64,000 nt of DNA from Schistocephalus solidus (lineage: Eukaryota; Platyhelminthes; Cestoda; Diphyllobothriidea; Diphyllobothriidae): the NCBI GenBank assembly GCA_017591395.1, contig WEDG01000795.1, forward strand, positions 310,001 to 374,000, read 5' to 3'. Below, piece by piece: positions 11,870 through 25,265 of this stretch. The notes below the pieces were generated by a model that was not told the origin of the DNA, did not search any database, and was given only the letters and a program-made list of their open reading frames with translations. Position numbers and translations under genes: made by a program. Within the stretch, counting starts at the first letter, position 1, and the number at the start of each line of letters is the position of its first letter.

Positions 11870-12490
11870 ACTTTGGGGCCTGCAACGGGGTTGCAGTCGG
11901 AGCCTCATCTGGGAGATGACAAGGCGGTGATCTGTCCAAAAATCGGCCTCGTGGATTGCATTGGTTACCAGCACGTCCTGTCGATCTCGCTACTGGACAA
12001 GAACATAGTCCAGCAGATACCAGCGCCACGACCGAGGGTGCATCCACGTGACCTTCTCCCGTGTCAGAAGGCAGAAGAATGTTTTGGTCAGCAGGAAACG
12101 GTGTTCTACACACGTGTGCAGAAGAAGGAGACCGTTATCGTTACAGCTACCGAGACCGTGCGGACCCAGCACTCCCTGTCAGGCAGCGTGGTCCGTCCCG
12201 AAGCGGGCGTTGAAGTCACCAAGGATAATTATTTTGTCCACTTTTGGCCCAGTCACCAGTAGGGCGTGCTGGTCCTCGTAGAATTTGTCCTTCGCCGCAT
12301 CAGAGCTCGTCATTGGGGGAAAGTAGGCGCTGATGATATTGGCGAACTTGTCTCCCGAAGAGGCAGGCGGAGGCTCATCAGGCGATCATCGATACCCTGT
12401 GACAGACAGGGCAGACGTCCCACGATGTCGTTTCGGATGGCAAAGACAACACCAGCGTCGCATCGCTCTGCCTTTGGACGGCTAGGCTGC
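11870..12490 (-). pseudogene. LINE endonuclease remnant
   Basis: In shifting minus-strand frames one reads RCDAGVVFAIRNDIVG (about 12,460), then [20 protein letters not shown] (12,172-12,110), then [23 protein letters not shown] and FWTDHRLVISQMRLRLQP (about 11,930). These fit the APE-type endonuclease core (SDH-like HRLVIS element). At least two frameshifts and an in-frame stop after LVQ disable it. Confidence 0.75.
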
Positions 12491-12870
12491 TAGTGTGAGT
12501 GGACTCACCCGACCAGCCTGGAGGGTAAAGCAAGGGGAATGGGGACGGTGGGTATTGTTGTTTTGTTTGACTTTTCCGACCGCGTATTTTGTGATTTGCT
12601 GGCCGTGGCCGGCTTCAGAGGACTTGATAACCAGCATTTGTTTAGGGCACCTTTTCTAGCCCCTTCCTCCGCGAGGAGGCAAGCAGTGCTGTCCGTAAAT
12701 AGGGCTGCTCGGACATTCCAGACGGTTACCGAACGCCACTATGGGTCACGGTTTTTTTAGTGGGAGAACGACCCGAGTTAGCCCCAGGCAGCCTACGGAG
12801 TTGCTGTCACCCCAATGTAGGACTTTTTGAGAGGGGGGAGGTGGGAAGTTCAGTAGTCAGACGTACCGGG

Positions 12871-13270
12871 TGTGGAGGCACACACAACACCGGAGACCCT
12901 AACCTGGTTTAGTCCGCCGGTCGTGACGGTTGCCCGGAGTGTGGCCGCTGGGAAGAACCCAACTTCAAAGAGCCACAGGTGAGAGTTGGGTACCAGTTAG
13001 AGGCAGCCACAGGAGCATTCACCCCCTGTACGAGAAAAATGGAGAGACCAAATGCTATCTGTGTGGTGTTTCCCCTAAATAGTACCCCTACACCCCAGGC
13101 GTGCCCCCACACCCCCATTGTGGGCATTTTTTATGGGAGCGCAACCCAAATAACGCCTTCCGTACCATGATATGGCCTACATGTTGGTCCAACGCATCAA
13201 CCACGGGGCCCGTTTAGGAGAACGTCGAGGCCGACACAGGGGACCTATGACGCCACTTTCGGTTCTGTTA
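12871..13270. repeat. Repeat sharing the distal block of the 35.9-kb R1 copy
   Basis: Blocks gtgcccccacacccccat, attttttatgggagcgcaac, gccttccgtacc and gttggtccaacgcatcaacc recur in order at 35,870-35,990. No gene seen. Confidence 0.65.
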
Positions 13271-13402
13271 GGTTAACTGCAGTTTTTTAACAACAGTGAG
13301 CCGATGAAGCTCTCTGAAGCGTCAGAATACGAATAAAAAAGACGGGAATTGCTTTTAATAAATATTTAATTTTTGAGGTTTTTACAAACACATGGAAACA
13401 AA

Positions 13403-13404
<2 letters not shown>

Positions 13405-13459
<55 letters not shown>
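13405..13459. repeat. (TA)n microsatellite
   Basis: An uninterrupted TA run of 55 bases (about 27 units), lying 5' of an AT-rich region. Confidence 0.97.
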
Positions 13460-13462
<3 letters not shown>

Positions 13463-15792
13463 CAATCGCTTGAAAGTTCTGTAACTAACGAAGTATTCAC
13501 CGGTATTTCGAGCATGACCTGACCAATGTCAATTGAATACCAGTTATATCTGTAAAGCAATTTTAGGAAGGGAAAGTTATTTTATCATACACATAATGGT
13601 ACGCTTAAGATTTAACCTGACGAATTTATTCACGTTTATTAGTCACAATTACAGTTTTTATAACCTTTCCGGAATTCGCTGAAAATAATATTACTTTTCA
13701 CATTTTCTTTATTTTTATATTCGCAAAGAGTTGTTCATTATTATTTCATAATTTTTGTGCACGAATACGTGTCAGTGTACCAGTGACAATTAGTCTTCCT
13801 GGAGTTCTGCACTTCGCATAAGATTGTTCAAACACGGCTATGACATGTTGTCATTGATCGATTTCTAAGTACGCCCTCTTTCTAGGTTTTTTCTTATAAC
13901 AACGTATTTTAACTGCTTGTACACTCGACCTTACTTTGAATTGGTGTAGAAACGGTTTTATAAAGATGAATTCTTATTTTTTATTTAGGGCAGCTTTCAA
14001 TTCACTATATTTATCATTCACTTAACGCCCTATGGGGTTTTCTGTTTTCTGCAAACTAGAGGTGGTAAGAAATGTTGTTATTTTGTAACAGTTTCAGTGA
14101 GTTGTGGAAATTTCAAAATCCACAACGCGTTTTCGTAAGGTATTTCTACTTTAGGCAAGTTAACAACCACAAGAAAGTTTTTGACTGATTTGATCAAGGT
14201 GGAGCTTTTCGTTGATGTTAGGTTTCTTGGAGATTTATTATTATTTGTATTTTTTTTCCATTTGGCGAATCGGAGATAACAGTCGTCATCTTTGTACCCT
14301 TATCCTGAGGACTTCTAATACATTTCTAATGAGAAATCAGAGTTAAGATGGGCCACGCCTCTGATTGTTTTGAGTTGAAGTGAGAATTGATAACCCTTCA
14401 ATTAAATGCGATTGAAACGTGAAGCATGCAATTTTGGACATCCTAATGTGCGCGCTGAACCTCCTAGGATATCAGGTGTTAAAAATGCAAGCAGTTCACT
14501 TTGATTCCACTTTGATTAATAGTTTTATTCTACTTTCAACATTAAGTCAATTCCACTTGCATCTTATTTGCCGAGATTAACTGTGGATTAGATATTCGCT
14601 AGTGGGCAAACTCCTTTATCTCCTAATAGCTGGAGGCTTATGTTCGCTTAAAATAGTTTTTAGCCACATGTTTGTATTTCATTACCTTCAGCAAAGTCTA
14701 ATAGACAGTTTTCGTATTTTTCAAATATTCTCAAAACTGCCACCGGATGAATAAACAATTTTTGATTTGGATTTTCTGATATTGTCCAGTTTGTTATTGG
14801 CTAATTTAACTTTAACCAATTTATGTTTTGTCAATTACTGAATAACTGAATCCGTGTAATACAATATTGATAGTTGGTTGAAAATAAGGCGTTAAGCAAC
14901 AAAGAAATAATTAATGTTCTGGAAAAAAACAGACCAACCATACACAGAAAATGTTAATATTTTCAGCTATTTCTTAACCACCCTAGTGGTAGCGTGTCAT
15001 TTTTAAGCAACCACTTTGATAAACAGATCATGGTATATTTATTTTGAGTGCAGAAGGGGAACATAAATGCTATGGGATAAACAAAATGACAACAGTATTT
15101 TTTTCTGTTTATCGGAAAAAATCTGGCTTGGCAAAAAACAAGGTGGTATTAAGTCACTTGTAACGCCTTACTGAAAATTACTGGGTACTTGTTTTCAAGA
15201 AGATATAAAGTTATAATTATTGGCGGTTCACCTCAAATATAAACATATTCCACTTGTGATAATAGCCTAGTAAACAATTTGTTTACGTCAACAAGTGAAA
15301 CGTTTCTCTGTGCTATTAAGAGAAAAATCCGTTTTGGGGCCACTAAAATCTAAGCACTTTCAGTTTTGAAGACAACAGCGAAAGGCATCTCAACTTCGAC
15401 AGTAAATTTGTAGTTTTAAATTTGTAAGTTTTTATTAAGTCGAAGTGGCTGTCATCCTTTCAATGTAGTGAAATAGTTTTATGATAGATGGGTAAAAGAT
15501 TTTTCTAGTTCAGGTGAAAGAGATTTCTGACACTTCAGCACACAGTATGTTGCCGAAATATTCGCGCCTGAATATTAAATAATGAATGGTAAATGATACA
15601 TAACCTTATTTTTAGTTATAGATATTTTATAATTTAGCGTATATAGTTAAAAATGCACATATATTTGTTTTGATGTTCAGCCATAAATTAAAGTGTAAAT
15701 TATAACTATTTATTAGATTCAGTGTCTTAGTATTAGTTCAAATTAAATCATTCCATAGAACGTATTCAAAATTAAAAACCTTTTTGAGCAAA
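13460..15792. other. AT-rich interval, no gene recognised
   Basis: No coding similarity seen. A segment at about 13,590-13,645 (aatggtacgc...acctgacga...ttattagtca) is repeated at 19,090-19,140, so part of this interval is an old dispersed repeat. Confidence 0.5.
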
Positions 15793-16569
15793 TAATGGAA
15801 AATTCAAAAGACGATTTAGCAGGCATACGTTAGTTTTCAATAAATTCTCATCAGGCCTTTACATTTATATCGCTGTGTAACTAAGTCAAATAAGTGGGTA
15901 AGTAGAACAAATTGCACGGTCGTCAGGTTGTGGGAGGGAGAAAGAAGGGAAAGAAACAAAATTGCGGTCCGTTTTCTGATCATCGTCAGAAAAATAGTTG
16001 CCGCCGGGACAAATGATTAGATGCGGGCAGTTGAATTGGTGGCTTTCTGCCACGGTAATTGCGGTGCCTGTATAAAGTTTGTTTGAGTGCACAGGAGCGG
16101 TTTGTGTAGCCTGATTGCAGCCACTCCCGCAGTAGCCAACACACACTGTGCAGGAATTTCGAATAGGTTGAGGGAACCCTGTACATCACCCGGAAGGCTT
16201 CTTTGGCATCTACACAATGACTTGTGTCTACCACATGTGCAAGGATAGACCTGTTTATGTTCTTTTTCTACCCCTTTTCTTACCATGCTGGAGGGTGTTC
16301 TGGAACACTTTTGGACAAATTCCGGCTCTAACGACCAATATATTCTGCTCCACAGGAGCAGGTGAATGCACATAGAGGTGGTCTGGGCTGGCAGTTTGTG
16401 CATGCAGTCGACATGTGAATCGGCTGCTGGCTTAGGCGCCTTCAATGCAATTCACTTGCTGCGTCCCCTTGAAATGGGCCCTGGTGAACAGATGTTTCTT
16501 GATGAGAATCACATCAAAAGCTAACCTATGCTCGCCAAATTGTCTTTTGGAATTTTTCAATGGAAATTT
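15793..16569. mobile_element. Element bounded by inverted, outward-facing ribozyme-like ends
   Basis: The left end (15,793-15,857, minus sense) and right end (16,497-16,569, plus sense) are alignable inverted copies of the hammerhead-containing unit seen at 3,723-3,796. The left copy keeps CTGATGA and GAAA but has lost the A15.1-U16.1 pair; the right copy has TTGATGA and AAAA in place of the core bases. The interior of about 640 bases has a 142-codon minus-strand open frame (16,445-16,017) with no recognised family. It could be a foldback or SINE-like element, or two fragments in opposite orientation. Confidence 0.5.
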
Positions 16570-18769
16570 TCCCTACTCTAAAATAATGGAAACATAAAGG
16601 TGATTGATACAACCTTTTTCTTTACTGATAGTCACCTGCGTAAATATTATAAGATTTTTAAAAGATGGCATATATGAGAAGTCATAATTTTTACCTTATG
16701 CCCATGTTTACATTTTGCATCAGCAGTGAATGTCATGAGAGCAATGTTCCGTGAACTTCGCTTCTAACCGCATTTGGGCATATATCACTTGTCTTGAAAT
16801 TTTAGCAGGAAATCATTACAATTTGACTGACGTCGGAGGTAAATGTACAGGCATGTGTTTGAAGGATAAGGGACTGCGGGACAGCCATTCTGGCATCTTG
16901 TACTTCATAAAAAACGAAATCACCATTTCTTTACATAACATATCTATATATAACTTTCTGCGTCTTTTTACTAAATGTATGTGACATCAAGCATCTTTTA
17001 AATTTGCGTGCTCAAAGCATGGCTTGATTTGGTTTCTATCAGACGAATTATTTCAACATAAGAATGGTAATTCAGGCCATCAAAAGCATGTACTTTTATT
17101 AGAATGTACAGCGCGGCTTAGTTATTTCTAAGAAATCCCTTTTCGTTAATTTTTCGTAATGTTGCAGCTCATTTCGGGGACATATTTGTTTTCTATAAAC
17201 TTCAGTACCACTAGCGAACTTTGCAGAATAAAATATCAACACGTTAAAGCACTCAATGTAGTCCATTTTTGCAGTAACTGTTTTTACTATCTCAGTCATA
17301 CATTATTCATCTGACGGTATAAGGGTGCTCCTTTTCCGCAACGAATAACACGGATTCGGTTACAATCTTGCATAAGGTGAACACTGAAGTTTTAAATTCC
17401 GTTTAGGTGGATGCCCTAAACGCATCCTAAGATGTGGCAGCAGATCATCGCGTATGACCTGGCATCCTTCGGGTTTCTACGCAAACCGCAGTTCTACTCT
17501 GACAGTCGTTACCGCATGATAAACTACTTAATTCCCGCCTGAAGTGCTTCCAGATTTTGTCGTACAGCGTATTTGTAAGCAAAGCGCCCATTTTACTATT
17601 ACACGTTGACTTTAAGTGCATAATTGCGGTCTATAATGAGGCAAATAGGATCAATTTGATCCTTAACCCGCGCTATTTCACTGCTTGAATTGCCATTTCG
17701 AAAAAAAACTGTCAACATGTACTGTGCACTCTGTGTGCAGAAAGTAGAGCTTTAGGGGCGCATGAGTCACAAGTATTTCTGGGTCCATTTAGGCGGTCAT
17801 CCTTTTTAGGTCATCCTATTGGAGCAGGAATCTGGTCAACAGTAGTGAACGGTAAAGCGGGCAGTCATCTGCGACAATACGGAGTACAGTACAGCACGTA
17901 TTTTGGTGTTTTTTTTTCTTGTTTTGATTTGATGGACAAAAAGCTGTTTAATCATCAAGATTTTACTTCAGATCGGTTTATTGATAAAAAATGGGGCTAC
18001 ATGGAGCAAAATCCAAAGTTTCCGGCTATCCGGGAATTTTCTTTTGCTATTAAAGCTACGTGTCAAAGCATTTTTTGTGTGTGCAGTAATCTGAATGGAA
18101 ATCAAAATAAGCCGTAAAATTTTGGAATATAGCCCATCGGAGAACGAAACATTGGTTTTGTCTTCAAGAAAATAAGGTGAATTCATGTTTAAGATATCAC
18201 ATTGTTTTCGGATAAACAAGGGCAGATTGAATCTAAAAAAATATGTTTTGTAAATTTGTGACGTTTTTTTACCAAAACACGCTGTCATAAAGTTGTCTGA
18301 ATATACTTTGTTCTCCCACACGGATAATAAGGACCTTAAACGCGCATATATATGAAATAAAATGACACGCCACTACTTTTCGCTTTCACGGCGTACGCGA
18401 ACCCTGTCAAGACGATTTTGGACTTGAATAAGGAAGCTTGAAACGTAAGAGGCAAAAGATTAACATTTTATTGCAAAATCTTCGGCCGCTGTCTTGTGCG
18501 TTTGAACTCTTAGAACTAGACTGAGAAGAAAGCAAAGATATTGAAAAATCCTCCAATAGAAAGAAAGAAGGGATTTCGTTTTTTTCAGCCAAAATTGTAT
18601 CCCTACTTTTCAGCGAAGTTGAAAAACTGATCAAATGTCCTTAGTTTTTCCTTGACTTCACCTTGGAAAAACGAAAAGTTCACAGACCTTCGACAGCGAA
18701 TCATCTAATCAAAGTGCTTTTTCAAACGGTGACTTATTTTAGAAAGAATTTATCTTAAATATAGGCACA
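16570..18769. other. AT-rich interval, no gene recognised
   Basis: Only overlapping short frames on both strands (for example 17,845-18,117 + and 18,321-17,968 -) with no recognised domain. The block ggatgccctaaacgcat near 17,410 resembles the left edge of the telomere-like repeat at 42,968. Confidence 0.45.
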
Positions 18770-18985
18770 TATCTTCCCCCTTTTTGTGGACGTTCAGTTT
18801 TCTCGGCAGCGAGTTTTCATGTTTAAGTGAGTCTATAAATACAACCCAGATGGCCATCTGCATCAAGAAGTATGCCCAAAAAGTAACTACTTTGGCAAAT
18901 TCTTTGAGGAAGGTTTTACTAAAGGTTACTAAACACATTGAACGAAATTTACCTGTTTGGTTAGTCGACTGAAAAATGGAAATCA
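18770..18985 (-). pseudogene. Copy 1 of an unrecognised duplicated coding-like segment
   Basis: The minus-strand frame reads TFWAYFLMQMAIWVVFID followed by SLKHENSLPRKLNVHKKGE, a hydrophobic stretch then a basic tail. The segment at 25,050-25,265 encodes a related series (FFLMLMAV, then VIFVYSIRQETSLPRKIN) with stops in place of Trp or nearby. Conservation at protein level on the minus strand suggests a dead coding repeat. I do not recognise the family. Confidence 0.5.
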
Positions 18986-19682
18986 TAAAGATCTCCCTAC
19001 ATTTTCCAAGACGAATTGAAACTCATCGTAATAGAAAACCCGAACAATTAACACAGAAATTTAATAAAAATCATCTTTATATCCACACAATGGTACGTTT
19101 ACGTTTGCACCTGACGATTTTATTTAAAACTATTAGTCAGTGACCTGCCTGTGAACATATGAGCTTATGAAATATTATATCCCTGTGACGTTCCTATCGG
19201 CGCAATCAAATGAAAATCTGCTTGTCTTGGCCAAACGCATTTAACACAACGTACAAACGGAAGACAAACTGTCATTGCTCGTGAAACGGTGTTGGCATAT
19301 ACACCCGCATGTTAGGCTGCTTGATTAGGACTATACTTTTGTTGCATTTAATCTTGAGGAATATGTATACGCAAAACTCTAAATAAGACAATTTTTAAAA
19401 TTAATTCTTCTTTTTCTGCTTTATTCGCACGTTTATTTGCATGGTCAAGCTTCCTATACATTATGAACTTCAATTTACTCAACTAGCTCGATTTTTCATC
19501 TTTTCGTAATCATTACATTTTCGTAAAAAATTAGTATTTCTAGACAATATAATATAAATTTGTAAACTACAAAGAGCCTTATTTTTCTTAACGATAGAGT
19601 CTTTATTGCTGTAAAATTATGGTGGAGGCAATGTGCGCTGATTTTGCATAGCAGGCCGTAACTCAGTAAATCCATAAGATTT

Positions 19683-20980
19683 CGTGAGTTAGGACAGCTA
19701 CTGTATCGTATTCAGGTGCTTACTAATCCTTGTTTTGAAGTGAACTCTTTACATATTGCAGCGGAAACTGTTTCTGCTTGCTGATGAAAACTTCAGGCTG
19801 GCTAACCACACTTCAACTTCTGGTTATAAGGACCAAGCGCCAAAATTCAAAATCCTTGTTTACTGAGCATAGAGTCCAGGTCGCAAACTGTATTCGCAAC
19901 ACGTAGAACCTATGTGTGTTTTCTTCATCCTACTATCCCGACTGCACGTCATAAATGAAGGCTTTCAGTTTTCCTGGGATCATTGCACTAGTCTTCAAAT
20001 GCAAAAGGTACAGAGCTGAGATGTCAGTCAGTTGAATAGTGTTATAAACGTCGACTAGAGACGCTGACGTAGCCATTTCTGTTATTCACCTCATTTCACA
20101 GGCCGGAGCGATAAGAAGAGGTTGTCTGAGAATGGATTACCTAGTTATTAAGTGCCAAATAATGAACTCTGGGTTCTGAGTTCCTGCCCTGTGTTGTCGA
20201 TCAGGTCTACAATATGAGATTTTTATTCAGTTTTCATTGACTGAGAGGCTTTACCAATTGAAAATTCGTCCCGGACGCACCGCTGAAAATCATGATTTAT
20301 ATTTCATAGGAAAATATGAATAAAACATAAGGGTAAAAATATGCCGGCTACAGCTATCAATTTCCTCATAAAACAGAAACACTTAAATCTCAGATATCTC
20401 TGTTAAACGTGGAAATACTGTTTCTAGAAGCCCTCAGACTTTCCGACGCAAAAAACTCTCTGAAATAGCAAGCACACGCAGAATGACGCCGTACATCTGC
20501 TGGATATTCTTGGGATAATTACCTTAGAATAATTACTTAATGCATAGTGTGAAAGTTAGTCAACTGCCTGTGGTTTAATTATGTGATTGAAAGTCGCATT
20601 AAAAATATTTCCATTTATGAGTTTTTTTCGAGATACGAATGAATGCGACCAAAAGGATTTTAATTCCATATGAATCAACCTTCGTTAAGGTCATACATGG
20701 AGGTCAGCCATTGATTACGAAATTGAACTTCAATTACCAAATGCAATAAAAGCATGTCATTTTCTGTACATAACAAGACGTTTTTTCACTAAAATTACTC
20801 TGCACTTTCTGGCGACGGTGAAATTAAGTGCATTTCCTGGCATCCTTGGGATACTGGAGAAGAATTTTGCAGTTTTCAGTTCTTCTATTCAGTTGCCAAT
20901 TCGGGATAGATTCTATCATGAAATAACCGAAGATTGGGTTTTGTTAAGGAGTACTTACAGTAGCTGTCCTAACTCATGAA
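19683..20980. repeat. Inverted pair of 21-22-bp repeats about 1.3 kb apart
   Basis: tgagttaggacagctactgta at about 19,686-19,706 is matched perfectly in inverse at about 20,955-20,976. The interior is AT-rich without a recognised gene. It could be the ends of a DNA-transposon-derived element or two repeat copies in opposite orientation. Confidence 0.55.
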
Positions 20981-22599
20981 CCTCAGGATAGCATTTTGTT
21001 CAAATATATAAAGTCATTTGAGTGCAACCAACTACCTATCCCAATTTATAAGGCTTTAGAGAGATTAATTGCCTTGCACACGACGGTTATTCTTGTTTTC
21101 CAAGAAAGCAGCGTGCCACTTAAGATTTCGAATTTTTTTATTATTTTAAAAACAGTCTTCCCGTGATAGTCGAGTGGGGATTTAATGCTTTCAAGGACAT
21201 TTATTGATCAATCTCGTGCACTAAAATGGATATGAGCACCGAATATCAAGGGAAAAATAATGCTAGCTAAGTTATTAATTTTAAAAAATGCAGCATATGT
21301 AGATGCCGAACAGAATTAAATTTTAAACAGACACCTGTTATACTAAACTACCTCAACATGATGCTGCATGATCATTAGCATTACAACCTCCCTTTTAATG
21401 AGCATTCGTATACGTAATGCATTCCAAAGGTTAATTTCAGAACTAAGCGCAACGTCAAGGTCAGGGAAACGTTTTGCACCGCAAAAAATGTAAGAGTTTA
21501 AATACTTTAGCAAATCATCTGTTTGTAATTTGCTTCACAAAAACTAATTTGTTTATTTTGCTTACAACCACTTGTAGCGAGCCCATGAACTTGGATGCTT
21601 TTTTGCTGTCCATTCGCGTAGAAAAGTTTGTAATTGCATATTACACCACCTTTTTCCTTGATGTATTTCTCTTATTTCTCTTATTTGATTTACTGAACTA
21701 TCATCCTGAGGTCAACTGTACTCAACTGTACGCTTGCTACTTTTTGAAGGAACTGAAATACCTCAATTCACTGACGACTGTCTATGAGGGCAGCATTGGT
21801 TTTTTTCGGTCAAATTGTCGTATTTATGTTCTTCCAGCGGTAACTATATCACCTGAACATCAAACAAGGCCTATGCACTGCAAAAAACATCACTGCGGTT
21901 AGCAACTGGCATTCAAGCGTCAACCAAAATAACTCCTCGAGTCCAGACTTCCTGTCAACAAACAGTGGTTTTGAAAAACCAGCAGGATAAGACGGAAGTG
22001 AGTTGGTTTCAAGATGCGTGGTTAAATAGTAATATTGATTCAAATTTTATTACTCCTCTGTCATCTTTCTGCTTTTTAACTGACAGAAAGGCCTCATCAT
22101 ACAGCTGAGTTGGAGGGTGGCGATGTCTCTCAAGCAGAATTTGTGTGAAAAGTTTAAGCCCTATTTTCATCCTCTGATGGTTTGATGGACGTTATTGTTG
22201 TCCTCTCAAAGGCCTGATTTGTTAAATACTTTAAAATGCATTATTTTGGTTAATATTTATATCTCCCGTCTACTTATGGTGCTTTAGTACGATTTTTTTA
22301 CTTGCTTTCACAATATTTTGCCACATTGTCTTGCGAGTATCTTATTCGCTTTTGCGGTGATTTAAACCTTTTAAACCCATGTCCCCTCACATGCTAGGCT
22401 TGGGCGATCTTTTTTCCAGTAAAACCTGCCCTCACACGCCTCGTGATAACATTTTGATCAGCTGTCCCAAGCCATTCCTTGTTAAAAACCGAATCTGAAA
22501 GGTAATTTGAGTTTCATGAAACGTCCCTTCAAAACATTTCCCTGCTTCAGATTTGTACATCTTACACTATCCGTGCTTTCCACAAACCTCAACAAATAA
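20981..22599. other. AT-rich interval, no gene recognised
   Basis: A 142-codon plus-strand frame at 21,474-21,902 is Phe/Leu-rich with no domain recognised and is likely chance in AT-rich DNA. Confidence 0.4.
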
Positions 22600-22935
22600 T
22601 CCAGATATTTATTGATGCCGAAATTCTCCATCTCCTTCTTTATTGCTTGCCAGTTATTTTCCGGTTTTTCTTCAAAATATATGTTGAATTTAAAACGTGT
22701 CCTCCAAATGCTTTCTTCTGGTGTGGCTGGTATTTTGCGTGTGGCTTTAGTTGATACGATAATAAAATGACATTTCACTAAATCCAATCGATTCGCTGCT
22801 CAAATTCTGGATGATGTAGTCCATCGCCATTTACTCTGGTCTAATAACGGCGAAGAGATCACGATCCATTCGTCGAGGGATCCAACATATCACTTGTCCT
22901 GCATCGGTATGTCAGCGTCATGAATTACCATTTCT
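22600..22935 (+). mobile_element. LINE C-terminal fragment (CR1/Jockey-like)
   Basis: Plus-strand frames give LNLKRVLQMLSSGVAGIL and then FAAQILDDVVHRHL, matching KRILRMLSSVAGVSY and FAGQILDN of the element at 1,040-1,400. Frameshifted and truncated. Confidence 0.7.
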
Positions 22936-25049
22936 GGCACGACATCTTACGCTTAGAGGGGAAATATAAACACTGAGACTTGAACTGTCCCTTTATTATA
23001 TGTTTATTTTTATGTGAAACCCAGGGATTCTCGCATAATTCGTTACGATATCTTCTGGTTATGGTGAATAGAGCAAGTTTTGCTGAAAACTTTGAAGGAT
23101 TCATTCAAAATAAGGCGTATTTCTCTCTTGATAAGCTTCTTTAAAAACCTTGCTGGAGCAGCCGTCATATGGCTCACAAAACTTTAAGCTACCCATTGAT
23201 TTTCCCATAAGAGCAATTTTGCTTCGAAAGCAGGTGGTGAATATTGACACAGAAGTTAGAAGCTACAGAATCAAAAAGGCTATTGTTAAACAACATGATA
23301 TGCCATTTTGCCATTTTAGTTTAACTGTATGACCCCCAGGCTGAAATTATCAGCTGCATTTGCTTAATTTTGGCACCTGAAAACCTAATGAAGTTATGAT
23401 CTGAAACGGTTGAAAAATATCTCAGCATTTTCCCAATGTGCACACTTTCTGAAAGACAAAAACCTTTTCTTGGGTGCCTACTTCAGCTTTAAACTTCTAA
23501 ACAAAATGAAGAATTATACACGTTATCTACTACAACGCTCAATTATTTTAGACTTTATGTAGTCGTTAGCTGCATACATATACTTCAATCTATGCATGAT
23601 GACACAGGTGTTTCGAAAATGAGGATAGATCCAGTTTCACGTAAAAGTCGTAAAAAGTGATATTAATACGGTGTGTATTTTTCGATTATTACGTAGTGCT
23701 TAAAAGCTATGAGTAGAAGTTTGGTTCTTCCAATAGCTTTGTAGGCACTTTTATATTGTGAAATTTGGCACTTTGAAGAGGAGAAAACTTTAGTAAGCAA
23801 GTATATAGTAACTTAAATGTAAGGGAAGTTCTTATTGAGACCGCAATCAGCAGATTTTTAAGTAAGCTTTAAAATTTCATTATAGAGATGTGCTCTCGTG
23901 TAACGTAAAGTGAACGTAAAGACAGCCTGTTGTCTTATGCAAAATGGAAATGCCACCGGTTTCAAAATATTATGGTCTTTCCTGGCCCGGAAACTAAGTA
24001 AGCAGCATGCTTCACCCCTCCATATGAAATCTGTTAAATTCAAGTCAAAAATAAGTTGAAAGTGCATAGTACTTAGAAGATGAGGCAGTTATTTGAAGTG
24101 TATTTTATACAAGTGATCAGGTGGCACGCAGAAAACAGTCGTTTTTTAATCCTACTATGTGACCAATCACAAGAAACACGACGCGGAAATTGAGCTGGTC
24201 ACATAAAATGAGGCACATTTTATTTATTCGCGTAGGCTTTTCTAAAAGGGTCTCTTCTTCATGCAGCATATGTTTATAAATAGGTTGATCAATCAAACTG
24301 CTTACAAATGTGAGCGAAAATTGATGTATCTTTGTAGTTCCGCGGTGTTCCACACTAATCAATATCCTGGACTAAGTTTGCGCATAAAGCTTGTGTTCTT
24401 CTCTGAGGAGATAGTAATCTGAACTCGTGAGGTTTATCACAGGAAATTTGCCACGTAATTTAGAGGAACCAAAGTGCAACACATTGCTTTTTATCGATTT
24501 TAAGCATTCATGTTTGCAAATCTGTGCGCACTGATGCCTTAAAACGCAGTATTAACATCTATTGGAAATCACTTGTTAAATGTCTTAACATTTTTCTGCC
24601 ATTAACGAATACTCCTATATTTTAATACGGATGGGCGCGATTCAACGTAATGCTAAATTCGAAGCATATGGTGAGATAGTTTTCGTAAAAGCAAGTTTCC
24701 GCTAATGCATAATTTAGAAAGAAAACGGACAGAAGATTAATTTTTTTCACATTCGTCTTTATACGCGCACTTTGTTGTGGATTCACAATCTTCGAATAGA
24801 CTCCAAACAAATATACGAAAAAGGTACAACATGCACAGCAATGTAAGTGCCTTTATTCGCTGCAGAGCATTTATCACCAAGTTCCGAAGAAATCAAGGCA
24901 CCATTAAACGCCCCATTTTTTACCTAGGCTTCACCTTGAACAGGAGCAGTGTATACACATGTGCGTCTATGGAATAGCTTCTTAAAAGGGTTTTGAAGAC
25001 GTGGCTTATTCCAAAAATTTTCCTTGTTCGTCTTACGCACATGCATTTT
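22936..25049. other. AT-rich interval, no gene recognised
   Basis: No domain, repeat family or RNA gene recognised. Confidence 0.45.
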
Positions 25050-25265
25050 CGACTTTGGTGGCAGCGTTTATTTTCCTCGGCAATGAGGTTTCCTGTCTGA
25101 TTGAGTATACAAATATGACCTAAACGGCCATCAGCATTAGGAAAAATGCCCGAGAAATCACTTATTCGCTAAATGCTTTTATGAAATGGCTTTTTATTAA
25201 GGGGTTCCGTGAGAATATGGAAAGGAATCTATATTTGTGGGCAATTGGTTAACAACATTGAACGA
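25050..25265 (-). pseudogene. Copy 2 of the unrecognised duplicated segment
   Basis: Aligns with 18,770-18,985 along its length, same orientation. It reads AFFLMLMAV, then a TAG where copy 1 has TGG (Trp), then VIFVYSIRQETSLPRKINA. A second stop occurs before the hydrophobic stretch. Confidence 0.5.

Larger units (their letters stand above)
8555..12870 (-). mobile_element. Zinc-finger-tailed non-LTR retrotransposon (RTE-like), decayed
   Basis: Reading the minus strand: 5' region 12,870-12,490, endonuclease 12,490-11,870, linker 11,830-11,430, reverse transcriptase 11,260-9,790, a C2H2 zinc-finger tail 9,600-8,790, then a 3' untranslated region to about 8,555. The domain order follows a LINE family common in flatworms and some other animals, recalled as RTE-like; clade not verified. 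Frameshifts separate the open pieces and several conserved residues are changed, so it is not active. Length of about 4.1-4.3 kb suggests a nearly full element. Its 3' UTR shares blocks with R1. Confidence 0.85.

Noticed and set aside
21474..21902. 142-codon hydrophobic open frame
   Set aside because: AT-rich chance composition, no recognised domain, no splice or repeat support.
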